DNA of 64,000 nucleotides from G963691885 sp963691885 (GTDB taxonomy: Bacteria > Pseudomonadota > Alphaproteobacteria > UBA8366 > Aestuariispiraceae). The DNA lies in NCBI GenBank assembly GCA_963691885.1, contig OY829843.1:3968001-4032000 (forward strand), read 5' to 3'. Shown piece by piece: positions 55,655 to 64,000 of this stretch. Under the pieces are notes generated by a model, which was given only the letters and a program-made list of their open reading frames with translations, was not told where the DNA came from and did no database searches. The first letter of the stretch is position 1; every line of letters begins with the position of its first letter. Both the position numbers and the translations under genes were made by a program.

Positions 55655-56997
55655 ATGCGGCTTTCCCCCGCTGTTCGTGTTTCCGAATACTTTATGCCAA
55701 CCCTGCGCGACGACCCGTCAGAGGCAAAAATTGTATCTCATCGTTTGATGCTGCGGGCCGGCATGATCCGGCAGGAAAGCGCCGGGATTTATTCATGGCT
55801 TCCCCTTGGCTATCGGGTATTGCGGAAGATCGAACAGATTGTGCGTGAAGAACAGGACCGGATCGGGGCGCATGAGATCATGATGCCGACCATTCAGTCG
55901 GCCGATCTGTGGCGCAAATCCGGACGCTATGATGATTACGGCAAGGAAATGCTGCGCATCACGGATCGTCATGATCGTGATATGCTCTATGGTCCAACCA
56001 ATGAAGAGATGATTACCAGCATCTTTGCGGAGCATGCCAAGAGCCACAAGAACGTGCCCTTGATGATGTATCACATTCAGTGGAAGTTCCGCGATGAAGT
56101 GCGGCCCAGATTTGGGGTGATGCGCGGCCGTGAATTTTGATGAAGGATGCTTATTCCTTCGATCTGGATGCTGAGGCAGGCAAGCATTCTTACAACAAGC
56201 AGTTCCTGTCTTACTTGCGGATTTATTCCCGTCTTGGCTTACAGGCAGTGCCGATGGCCGCCGACACCGGGCCAATCGGGGGCGACCTTAGCCATGAATT
56301 CATCATCCTTGCCTCAACAGGTGAGAGTGAGGTCTGGTGTGATCAGGCTCTGCTGGAATTCGACCTGGACCGGGCCGATGTGAATATGGCCGATCCGGCG
56401 GCGGTGCAGGCCGTTGTGGATGAAGTTACATCGCCCTACGCCGCGACTGATGAACAGCATAATGAAGATGATTTTCAGGCTGCCGTGCCCGAGGGGCGCC
56501 GCGTTTCCGCCCGTGGGATTGAGGTGGGGCATATCTTCTTCTTCGGGGATAAATACTCTGAACCTCTGAACGCGAAAGTGATGAACAAGGATGGTGAACT
56601 TGTCCCTGTTCAAATGGGATCCTACGGGGTTGGTGTCTCCCGTCTGGTTGGCGGTATTATTGAGGCCAGCCATGATGAGTCCGGGATTGTCTGGCCTGAA
56701 TCGGTGGCACCTTTCCGCGTCGCGCTGATCAATCTGCGCCAGGGTGATGAGGGATGTGACGCCGTTTGCGAAGATCTCTATCAGCGGTGTCAGGACATGG
56801 GCATTGAGGTGATCTATGACGACCGGGCTGATCGGGCCGGGGTCAAGTTCGCTGACATGGAACTGATCGGGATTCCCTGGCAGATCATCATTGGTCCCAA
56901 AGGCGTCAAAGCGGGTATTGTGGAACTCAAAGACCGGCGAAGCGGTGAGAAGTCCGAGATGAGCGCAGGTGACGCCCTGTCCAAACTGGCGGGGTAG
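55655..56997 (+). CDS. proS: Prolyl-tRNA synthetase, frameshifted as given
   Basis: The two frames 55655-56140 and 56137-56997 are one prolyl-tRNA synthetase of the short (no insertion domain) type, about 447 residues in sum. The first ends in the class II motif 2 at RPRFGVMRGREF then TGA; the second goes on with LMKDAYSFDLDAEAGKHS. One missing base at 56135-56138 explains the break. The active-site half needs both parts. The gene is normally essential, so a sequence error in a T run is the simplest reading; a TGATG overlap would allow reinitiation but would split motif 2. GAGG precedes the ATG at 55655. The lolC gene follows. Confidence 0.85.
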
Positions 56998-57001
56998 GGA
57001 C

Positions 57002-58249
57002 GTGTTCAACGCTGTAGAGCGTCTCATTGCCCTTCGTTACCTTCGGGCCCGCCGTCAGGAAGGGTTCATTTCCGTCATCGCCTGGTTCTCTCTTCTGGGG
57101 ATCTGTTTGGGTGTTGCGACATTGATCATCGTGATGGCGGTGATGAACGGGTTTCGCTATGAGCTGCTCTCCCGCGTTCTCGGATTGAACGGGCATATCA
57201 CGGTTACCAGCTATTATGCAGAGGGGATTGCCGATTATCAGAACCTGGCACTGGAATTCTCGAAAGTGCCGGGCGTAGTCTCTGCAACGCCCCTTGTTGA
57301 AGGGCAGGTCATGGTATCTGCCAATGAGGTTGCGTCAGGCGCTCTGGTTCGCGGATTGAAGGCGGATGATTTCTTGGCGCGGGACACGCTTAGAGACAAT
57401 ATTGAGCGCGGCAGTCTTGAAGGGTTTGACACGGGAAACGGTGTCGTCATCGGGGTCCGAATGGCCAACCGCATGCGCCTTTCGGTGGGCGACGACATAA
57501 CCCTTATTTCCCCCAATGGGGCGCCGACGGCTTTTGGCAGTATTCCCCGTTTCAAAACGTTTCAGGTCGCAGCCATCTTCAATGTCGGCATGTTTGAATA
57601 CGACAACACCTATGTCTATATGCCGTTGTCGATTGCCCAGCGTTACTTTCGGGTAAAGGATGCGGCAACCGGGATTGAGGTTATGGTGACCGACCCGAAT
57701 CTGGCACCCGGCATGCGCGCTGATATCGCTGCGATTGTCGGTGTGGACGCGCGGGTGCTGGACTGGCAACGGGTTAACTCCAGTTTTTTCAACGCGTTAC
57801 AGGTCGAACGTAATGTGATGTTCTTGATTCTGACCCTGATCATCATGGTCGCTGCCTTTAATATTATCTCCAGTCAGATCATGCTGGTGAATGACAAGGC
57901 GCGGGGGATTGCGATCTTGCGCACCATGGGGGCCAGCCGGTCCATGATGCTGCGGATCTTTTTCATGACCGGCAGTTCCGTCGGGATTGTCGGGACGGCC
58001 GCAGGCGCAGCCCTGGGTATCTCTTTTGCCCTGAATATCGAAACCATACGGCAGTGGATTGAGGGTCTTTCAAACACCAACCTGTTTGCGGCCGAGATCT
58101 ATTTCCTGTCCCAATTGCCAGCCCGCATTGAACAGACGGAGACGATCCTGATCATTGTTATCGCGCTGACACTGTCTTTCCTGGCTTCGATCTATCCGGC
58201 CTGGCGTGCAGCCCGTCTCGATCCGGTTGAGGTGCTCCGCTATGAGTAA
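57002..58249 (+). CDS. lolC: Lipoprotein-releasing ABC transporter permease
   Basis: This 415-residue inner-membrane protein of the LolCDE system frees lipoproteins from the inner membrane for transfer to LolA. It shows an N-terminal helix (ISVIAWFSLLGICLGVATLI), a large periplasmic domain (about residues 50-260), then three FtsX-type helices (LILTLIIMVAAFNIISSQIM and two more) and the end YPAWRAARLDPVEVLRYE. Alphaproteobacteria carry a single LolC/E-type gene. The GTG at 57002 is chosen from GGTAGGGAC just upstream. It overlaps lolD by eight bases. Confidence 0.92.
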   Translation: MFNAVERLIALRYLRARRQEGFISVIAWFSLLGICLGVATLIIVMAVMNGFRYELLSRVLGLNGHITVTSYYAEGIADYQNLALEFSKVPGVVSATPLVEGQVMVSANEVASGALVRGLKADDFLARDTLRDNIERGSLEGFDTGNGVVIGVRMANRMRLSVGDDITLISPNGAPTAFGSIPRFKTFQVAAIFNVGMFEYDNTYVYMPLSIAQRYFRVKDAATGIEVMVTDPNLAPGMRADIAAIVGVDARVLDWQRVNSSFFNALQVERNVMFLILTLIIMVAAFNIISSQIMLVNDKARGIAILRTMGASRSMMLRIFFMTGSSVGIVGTAAGAALGISFALNIETIRQWIEGLSNTNLFAAEIYFLSQLPARIEQTETILIIVIALTLSFLASIYPAWRAARLDPVEVLRYE

Positions 58250-58928
58250 TGCAGCGCTCGAATTACAGTCGATCGGGCGGACCTATAAGGGGCAAGGCGT
58301 CCCGTTAACCGTGCTGACAGATGCCAGCCTGGTGGTGCAACCGGGGGAACTTGTCGGGCTCGTAGCGCCGTCCGGAACCGGCAAATCGACGCTGTTGCAT
58401 GTGGCTGGATTACTGGAGTTTCCCGATGCGGGCGATGTCGTTGTGCAGGGAACAGCCTGCGGGGCGCTGTCAGATGTGGACCGGACAACGCTTCGTCGAG
58501 ACCGGTTGGGCTTCATCTATCAGTTTCATCATCTCTTGCCTGAATTCGATGCGATGGAAAATGTCGCCCTGCCGGTGATGATTTCCGGGAAGTCGAAACG
58601 GGACTCACGAAAACGAGCAGAGGCACTGCTTGGGGCTGTCGGCCTGGCAGATCGGATGGATCACCGTCCAGCCCGTTTGTCAGGGGGCGAACAACAGCGC
58701 GTTGCCATTGCCCGCGCCGTTGCCAATCAGCCCGATATCCTGCTTGCCGATGAACCGACCGGCAATTTGGACCCGGCCACAGCAACCGTTGTGTTTGATC
58801 TGTTGCTGAAACTGGTTCGCGACAACGGGATGGCCGCCCTTATCGCGACCCATAACCCCGAAATTGCCGAGCGTATGGACCGGGTGGTGACGCTGGAAAA
58901 TGGTGGTTTAAGCACCTTGGCCCGCTAA
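58242..58928 (+). CDS. lolD: Lipoprotein-releasing ABC transporter ATPase
   Basis: This 228-residue ABC ATPase powers the LolC permease. Walker A is APSGTGKSTLLHVAG, the signature is ARLSGGEQQRVAIARA, and Walker B is ILLADEPTGNLD. The Q-loop and H-loop (ATHNPEIAERM) are present. The ATG at 58242 lies in the lolC stop region, so the two are coupled. It is followed by dnaE after 140 bases. Confidence 0.93.
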   Translation: MSNAALELQSIGRTYKGQGVPLTVLTDASLVVQPGELVGLVAPSGTGKSTLLHVAGLLEFPDAGDVVVQGTACGALSDVDRTTLRRDRLGFIYQFHHLLPEFDAMENVALPVMISGKSKRDSRKRAEALLGAVGLADRMDHRPARLSGGEQQRVAIARAVANQPDILLADEPTGNLDPATATVVFDLLLKLVRDNGMAALIATHNPEIAERMDRVVTLENGGLSTLAR

Positions 58929-59068
58929 CTCGGCCAAAGGCAGTTTGGCGCTGCCTTATCCACAAGAATCGGTCCCAATGGGGATAATCGACTGCTTTTA
59001 GGGCCTGACTTCATGCATCGCTGCTGTCAGGAATAGAGGATGCGTTTCTGTCCAGATTTGATGTGCCA

Positions 59069-62000
59069 ATGACCCCTGACGCGACAAACCAAGCACCAGT
59101 TGCCGCCCCTGTGCAAGAACATGTACCGGGTTTTGTGCATTTGCGTGTTCAGTCCGCCTATTCCCTGTCGGAGGGGGCGATCCGGATAAAGGATCTGGTA
59201 AAGCGCTGTGCCGAATGGGGCATGCCCGCCGCCGCCGTAACCGACACCAACAATCTGTTCGGGGCCCTTGAGTTTTCGCTCGCGGCGCGGGATGCCGGGC
59301 TGCAGCCCATCCCGGGTGTCGTCTTGAGTGTCCGGGCTGAGGACAAGCGCAGTGCAAACTCCCTGGCCCAGGCGCCGGAACCCTACAAGCTGTTGCTTCT
59401 CGCCAAGAATGAGGCGGGCTATCTCAATCTGATGGCACTGGTCAGCAAGGCCTTCCTGGAAAGCGATCCCGGAGAAGCACCACAGGTCGACATGACGGCC
59501 TTGGAAGCGCATTCAGAGGGTGTCATCGCCCTGACCGGCGGGCTGGAAGGACCGGTCGGTCGCCTGCTTCATGAAGGCCAGGATGAAGAGGCGGAGGCAG
59601 TCCTGCTGCGCCTTGCGGATTTCTTTAAGGATCATCTCTATATTGAGGTGATGCGCCACGGCCTCGCGGATGAGGATCGGATAGAGCCGATGCTGATCGA
59701 CATGGCCTATCGTCATGATCTGCCCCTGGTGGCGACAAACGGCTGCTTCTTTCCTGATCAGAAACTCTATGATTCCCACGACGCGTTGCTCTGTATTGCA
59801 GGCGGCACCTATGTTTCAGAGCAAGACCGGCGTCATCTGACACCCGAGCACCGCTTGAAGACCGAAGCTGAGATGCAGGCCTTGTTTTCAGATCTGCCGG
59901 AAGCCCTGCAAAACACAAAGATCATTGCAAGGCGCTGTTCCTTCATGGTGGAGCGGGAGAAACCGCTGCTCCCGATTTACACAAAGCTGGAAGGCAGAAC
60001 TGAGGAAGAGGCGCTGCGGCAGCTCTCCCGCAATGGTCTGGATGACCGGCTTGAAACCGAGGTTCTGGTCGGTATCGAGGATCCAAGCGAGCGGGAGGTA
60101 AAGTCCAAACCCTATCGTGAACGGCTTGAGTACGAGCTGGACACAATCGTTCAAATGGGTTTCCCGGGGTATTTCCTGATCGTTGCGGACTTTATTCAAT
60201 GGTCCAAAGACCGTGACATCCCCGTCGGGCCGGGCCGTGGTTCGGGTGCAGGGTCGGTTGTTGCCTGGGCGCTCACGATCACAGATCTCGACCCCTTGCG
60301 GTTCGGGTTGTTGTTCGAACGTTTTCTGAACCCGGAACGTGTCTCCATGCCGGATTTCGATATCGATTTCTGCCAAGACCGCCGGGATGAGGTGATCCGC
60401 TATGTGCAACAGGAATATGGTACAGATCGTGTTGCCCAGATTATTACCTTTGGAAAGCTGCAGGCCCGTGCCGTTTTGCGCGATGTCGGCCGTGTCTTGC
60501 AAATGCCCTATGGCCAGGTCGATCGGATCTGCAAACTGGTTCCAAACAATCCGGCCAAGCCTGTCACCCTGCAGGAGGCGATCGACGGCGAACCCCTGAT
60601 GCAACAGATGCGGGATGAAGACCCCGCCGTGCGCCGGCTGATCGATACGGCCCTGCCGCTGGAAGGGCTCTACCGCCATGCCTCCACCCATGCGGCGGGT
60701 GTGGTGATCGGCGATCGCCCCCTTGTGGAACTGGTCCCGCTCTACCGCGATCCGCGTTCGGACATGCCGGTCACACAATACAACATGAAATATGTTGAAC
60801 AGGCGGGGCTGGTTAAGTTCGATTTTCTGGGTCTCAAAACACTGACCGTGATCGCCCGGGCCAAGGAACTGATCGACGCGCGTCCCGACCGGACTGAGCC
60901 ACTGGATATGGCGAAGGTGCCGCTGGATGATGCACGCACATTCGAGATGCTTTGCAAGGCTGAGACGGTCGGTGTGTTCCAGCTTGAAAGTTCGGGCATG
61001 CGGGATGTTCTAAAGAAGCTGCGGCCTGACAGGTTTGAAGACATCATCGCCGTTGTTGCGCTCTATCGTCCGGGGCCGATGGAAAACATCCCGACCTATA
61101 TCAGGCGTAAACATGGTGAGGAGACACCGACCTATCCTCATGAAAAGCTCGAAGCCGTACTCGAGGAGACCTATGGGATTCCCGTCTATCAAGAGCAGGT
61201 AATGCAGATGGCGCGGGACCTGGCCGGATATTCACTGGGCGGTGCGGATTTGCTGCGCCGTGCCATGGGCAAAAAGATCCAGGCGGAGATGGATGCGCAG
61301 CGCCGCAGCTTTGTTGACGGATCGCTGGAGCATTCGGGCGTTGAAGAGAAGCTCGCCAACCAGATCTTCGATATGATCAATGCATTTGCCGGATACGGGT
61401 TCAACAAGAGCCATGCGGCTGCTTATGCGCTGGTTTCCTATCATACGGCGTGGTTGAAGGCGAATTATCCCGTGGAATTCCTGGCGGCATCCATGACGCT
61501 GGATATTCACAACACCGATAAACTGAATGTCTTCCGCTCTGAGATTGACCGTCAGGGGATTGAATTGCTGCCGCCGGATCTGAACGCATCCGCGGTCGTC
61601 TTTTCGGTTGAAGCGGCAAAAACCAATGGGACCGAAATCGGTGATCGAAAAATCCGCTATGCATTGTCAGCCCTGAAGAATGTGGGTGAGCAAGCCATGC
61701 ACAGCATCGTGCAGGAGAGGGAGGCAAACGGGGCCTTTAAGGATCTCTTCGATTTCGCCAATCGTCTGGATACCCGCTCGGTCAACAAGAAAGCGCTGGA
61801 GAACCTGACCAAGGCGGGGGCCTTTGACAGTCTGAATCCAAACCGTCATCAGGTCTTTGAATCCCTGGAGGTGCTGTCGGCCCAGGCCGCCGCCGCACTT
61901 GCCGACCGTGAAAGCAAACAGGTCAGCCTGTTTGGCGATGCGCTGGCAACAGAAACCCGGCCAAAGTTGCGCGACGTGCCGGAATGGCAACAGCAGGTAC

Positions 62001-62620
62001 GACTGGGTCATGAATTTGATGCTATCGGTTTCTACCTCTCGGCCCATCCGCTTTCATCCTATGCCAAGACCTGTGCCCGGATCGGGGTGATGAATTATCG
62101 CGATGTCACCTCGGGGCGGCTGCGGCAATCGCAGGTAAAGCTGGCCGGACTGGTTGGATCCCGCCGGATCACGACGACGTCACGCGGGTCTAAAATGGCT
62201 TTCGTGCAGATGTCGGATGCCACCGGATCGTACGAAGTCACCATGTTTCAGGAGGTCCTCAATCACGCGCGCGACCTGCTGGATGCGGGGCAGCCACTCG
62301 TCGTTACGGTTGACGTCCAAAGCCGGGGTGAGGGGGAAGATCCGCGCCTCACAGTCCTCGGCGTGCAATCGCTGGAGCAGGAGGCGGCCAATGCTGCCGA
62401 CGGGATGGAGATTTATCTGAACACACCAGATGCGGTAACAGACCTCTCTAAACTATTGAACGCACATGGAAAACGCGGAAGAGGTCTGGTCAAATTGCAG
62501 TTGCGGGACCGCCCCGAAGGCAATATCGAGATCGAGCTGTCCCAGACCTTCAACATTGATGGTCCATTGCGGCAGGCGGTCAAAGCCTTGCCGGGCATCC
62601 TGGACGTTCAGGATCTATAG
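59069..62620 (+). CDS. dnaE: DNA polymerase III subunit alpha
   Basis: This 1183-residue replicative polymerase has the N-terminal PHP domain (VHLRVQSAYSLSEGAI at the start, AVTDTNNLFGALEFS), the polymerase C-family core with the catalytic aspartates in MPDFDIDFCQDRRDE and RGSGAGSVVAWALTITDLDP, the helix-hairpin-helix region, and an OB domain (about 1000-1080). An ATG at 59069 (or GTG at 59063) starts it; no strong Shine-Dalgarno is seen. It lies between lolD and rpsB, as in other alphaproteobacteria. Confidence 0.95.
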   Translation: MTPDATNQAPVAAPVQEHVPGFVHLRVQSAYSLSEGAIRIKDLVKRCAEWGMPAAAVTDTNNLFGALEFSLAARDAGLQPIPGVVLSVRAEDKRSANSLAQAPEPYKLLLLAKNEAGYLNLMALVSKAFLESDPGEAPQVDMTALEAHSEGVIALTGGLEGPVGRLLHEGQDEEAEAVLLRLADFFKDHLYIEVMRHGLADEDRIEPMLIDMAYRHDLPLVATNGCFFPDQKLYDSHDALLCIAGGTYVSEQDRRHLTPEHRLKTEAEMQALFSDLPEALQNTKIIARRCSFMVEREKPLLPIYTKLEGRTEEEALRQLSRNGLDDRLETEVLVGIEDPSEREVKSKPYRERLEYELDTIVQMGFPGYFLIVADFIQWSKDRDIPVGPGRGSGAGSVVAWALTITDLDPLRFGLLFERFLNPERVSMPDFDIDFCQDRRDEVIRYVQQEYGTDRVAQIITFGKLQARAVLRDVGRVLQMPYGQVDRICKLVPNNPAKPVTLQEAIDGEPLMQQMRDEDPAVRRLIDTALPLEGLYRHASTHAAGVVIGDRPLVELVPLYRDPRSDMPVTQYNMKYVEQAGLVKFDFLGLKTLTVIARAKELIDARPDRTEPLDMAKVPLDDARTFEMLCKAETVGVFQLESSGMRDVLKKLRPDRFEDIIAVVALYRPGPMENIPTYIRRKHGEETPTYPHEKLEAVLEETYGIPVYQEQVMQMARDLAGYSLGGADLLRRAMGKKIQAEMDAQRRSFVDGSLEHSGVEEKLANQIFDMINAFAGYGFNKSHAAAYALVSYHTAWLKANYPVEFLAASMTLDIHNTDKLNVFRSEIDRQGIELLPPDLNASAVVFSVEAAKTNGTEIGDRKIRYALSALKNVGEQAMHSIVQEREANGAFKDLFDFANRLDTRSVNKKALENLTKAGAFDSLNPNRHQVFESLEVLSAQAAAALADRESKQVSLFGDALATETRPKLRDVPEWQQQVRLGHEFDAIGFYLSAHPLSSYAKTCARIGVMNYRDVTSGRLRQSQVKLAGLVGSRRITTTSRGSKMAFVQMSDATGSYEVTMFQEVLNHARDLLDAGQPLVVTVDVQSRGEGEDPRLTVLGVQSLEQEAANAADGMEIYLNTPDAVTDLSKLLNAHGKRGRGLVKLQLRDRPEGNIEIELSQTFNIDGPLRQAVKALPGILDVQDL

Positions 62621-62796
62621 GGAATTTAAAGCGCAATAGCCCTTGAAACCCCGGAAAAGTGGGTTTATACCCCGCCTCACTTCACACACGGGGTTCGGCG
62701 TGCTGGCGGTCTTTGACCAAAGGGACTCCATCCGGTGCCTTACGAGGTCATCCAACCCCGTGGAGGACATAAACCGGAAAAAGGAGGGCAGCCACC
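62621..62796 (+). promoter_or_regulatory. rpsB leader region
   Basis: This 176-base spacer ends in AAAAAGGAGGGCAGCC before the rpsB ATG, a strong ribosome site. Its left part is G/C-rich with possible pairing between CCGGAAA and TTTCCGG-like stretches; it may be the autogenous leader of rpsB, but I cannot support a fold. Confidence 0.35.
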
Positions 62797-63642
62797 ATGG
62801 CGATGCCACAGTTTACTATGCGTCAGCTCCTGGAAGCAGGCGTTCATTTTGGTCACACAACCCGCCGTTGGAACCCGAAGATGCAGCCATACATCTTTGG
62901 TGAGCGTAACGGTATTCATATCCTGGATCTCGAACAGTCGGTTCCGATGCTGTCGCAGGCACTGGAAGCCATCCGCGAAGTCGCTGCTGCTGGTGGACGT
63001 GTGCTGTTTGTCGGCACAAAGCGTCAGGCCCAGACTATCGTCAAGGAAAGCGCACTGAAATCGGGCCAGTATTTCGTCAACCATCGTTGGCTCGGCGGCA
63101 TGCTGACCAACTGGAAAACCATTTCCGGTTCGATCCGCCGTCTGAAAGAAATGGATGCCCGTCTGGCTGAAGAGACCAGCGGTCTGACAAAGAAAGAGCT
63201 GCTGCAGCTGACCCGCGAGCGCGACAAGCTGGAACTGTCTCTCGGTGGTATTCGCGAAATGGGTGCTGTTCCTGACATCATCTTCATCATCGATACCAAC
63301 AAAGAATCCATTGCCGTCAAGGAAGCCAACAACCTTGGTATTCCCGTCGCTGCGGTGATTGACAGCAACTCTGATCCGGCAGGGATCACCTATCCGATCC
63401 CCGGTAACGATGATGCCATGCGCGCGATCTCGCTCTACTGCGACCTCGTGACGGGTTCGATCCTGGATGGCCTTCAGGCCTCACTTGGTCAAGCTGGCGT
63501 TGATATTGGTGCCGCTGCAGAACCGGTTGCCGAAGAAATTCCGGCCGTCGTTGAAGAAGCACCTGCCGAGGAAGCACCGGCTGCAGAGGCTGCACCTGCT
63601 GAAGAAGCTGCACCTGCAGAAGAAGCAACACCGGCAAGCTAA
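62797..63642 (+). CDS. rpsB: 30S ribosomal protein S2
   Basis: This 281-residue S2 has the usual MRQLLEAGVHFGHTTRRWNP, RWLGGMLTNWKTISGSIRRL and PVAAVIDSNSDPAGITYPIP. After about residue 235 it carries a 45-residue tail of alternating Ala, Glu and Pro (with EEAPAEEAPAAEAAPAEEAA). The S2 core ends before this, so the tail is an addition, common in type but not in length among alphaproteobacteria. The ribosome site is AAGGAGG. It is the first gene of rpsB-tsf. Confidence 0.95.
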   Translation: MAMPQFTMRQLLEAGVHFGHTTRRWNPKMQPYIFGERNGIHILDLEQSVPMLSQALEAIREVAAAGGRVLFVGTKRQAQTIVKESALKSGQYFVNHRWLGGMLTNWKTISGSIRRLKEMDARLAEETSGLTKKELLQLTRERDKLELSLGGIREMGAVPDIIFIIDTNKESIAVKEANNLGIPVAAVIDSNSDPAGITYPIPGNDDAMRAISLYCDLVTGSILDGLQASLGQAGVDIGAAAEPVAEEIPAVVEEAPAEEAPAAEAAPAEEAAPAEEATPAS

Positions 63643-63651
63643 TAACGGTTC

Positions 63652-63673
63652 GGGCCGCCAGATGCGGCGGCCC
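63652..63673 (+). terminator. Hairpin between rpsB and tsf
   Basis: The 8-bp arms GGGCCGCC and GGCGGCCC with a 6-base loop lie 10 bases after rpsB. There is no strong T run (GTGCTTT), so it probably attenuates rather than ends the transcript into tsf. Confidence 0.5.
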
Positions 63674-63815
63674 GTGCTTTAACGCCCGACCCCGCATGAG
63701 ATGGTTCTCAAGAGGGCCGAGGCGATTGGTCGAATGATTGGAAACCCGGACACCTGCGGCTTTTGGCCTGGGGAGCGGGTTTACCCACAACACTGATGGA
63801 TGAAGAGGAATTGAG

Positions 63816-64000
63816 ATGGCTGCTATTACAGCTGCGCTTGTGAAAGAACTGCGCGACAAATCTGGCGCTGGTATGATGGACTGCAAGAAAGCCCTGGCTG
63901 AGGCCGATGGCGATATGGATGCAGCGCTTGACTGGTTGAGAACCAAGGGTCTTGCCGCCGCACAGAAGAAATTCGGCCGTGTTGCCGCTGATGGTCTGGT
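63816..64000 (+). CDS. tsf: Elongation factor Ts (3' end outside window)
   Basis: This is the N-terminal 61 residues of the nucleotide exchange factor for EF-Tu: AITAALVKELRDKSGAGMMD then CKKALAEADGDMDAALDWL, the UBA-like domain that binds the ribosome and EF-Tu. GAAGAGGAATTGAG precedes the ATG. The window ends within the gene. It is part of the rpsB-tsf transcript. Confidence 0.95.
   Translation, partial: MAAITAALVKELRDKSGAGMMDCKKALAEADGDMDAALDWLRTKGLAAAQKKFGRVAADGL

Overview
The window reads as a chromosomal segment of an alphaproteobacterium. The reasons are the gene orders nnrDE with glnB-glnA, tig-clpP-clpX-lon-hup, a fourteen-gene nuoA-N operon running straight into birA, coaX, rnj, a methylmalonyl-CoA epimerase and a DUF1467 gene, then proS-lolC-lolD-dnaE and rpsB-tsf. 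GTG and TTG starts and moderate-to-high GC fit this. I cannot name the genus from sequence alone.

Layout. 1-5.8 kb: the 5' part of a multi-PAS sensor histidine kinase (reverse strand, cut by the window edge), then an accessory metabolic cluster: an isochorismatase-like hydrolase, an alpha/beta hydrolase, an IclR regulator, and, divergent from the regulator across a symmetrical operator-like dyad, a family III CoA-transferase translationally coupled to a short citrate-synthase-fold lyase. 6-7.8 kb: a DUF695-RraB fusion gene and an IS630-family element. 8.1-12.7 kb: parE, a YciA-type thioesterase, a small exported protein, threonine aldolase and a BLUF photoreceptor. 12.8-19 kb: glnB-glnA behind a sigma-54 type promoter, an aminotransferase, tRNA-His and the bifunctional NAD(P)HX repair enzyme. 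19.6-27.2 kb: tRNA-Leu, the protein-quality-control block tig, clpP, clpX, lon and the nucleoid protein gene hup, then tRNA-Val.

27.2-32.9 kb is the most accessory-looking part: an IS481-family element with a doubled end beside tRNA-Val, a possible 43-residue protein, an APC-like permease, an exported caspase-like protein with four C-terminal repeats, and a broken gene for a surface protein with a PEP-CTERM-like sorting tail. 33.1-52.4 kb: tRNA-Asp and the nuo operon (complex I) plus downstream housekeeping genes. 52.4-55.5 kb: DNA-3-methyladenine glycosylase, a TauE/SafE permease gene with an internal stop, a divergent LysR regulator and an exported protein of unknown function. 55.6-64 kb: proS (frameshifted as given), lolC, lolD, dnaE, rpsB and the start of tsf.

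Four coding sequences are interrupted in this text: the IS630 transposase (probably natural frameshifting), the PEP-CTERM gene, the TauE/SafE gene and proS. Because proS is essential, at least that lesion may be a sequence error, which also weakens the case that the others are real. I did not find a clearly new multi-gene system. The strongest leads are the IclR/CoA-transferase/lyase cluster with its operator, the BLUF protein with a changed flavin-pocket residue, and the caspase-repeat protein beside the sorting-signal gene.
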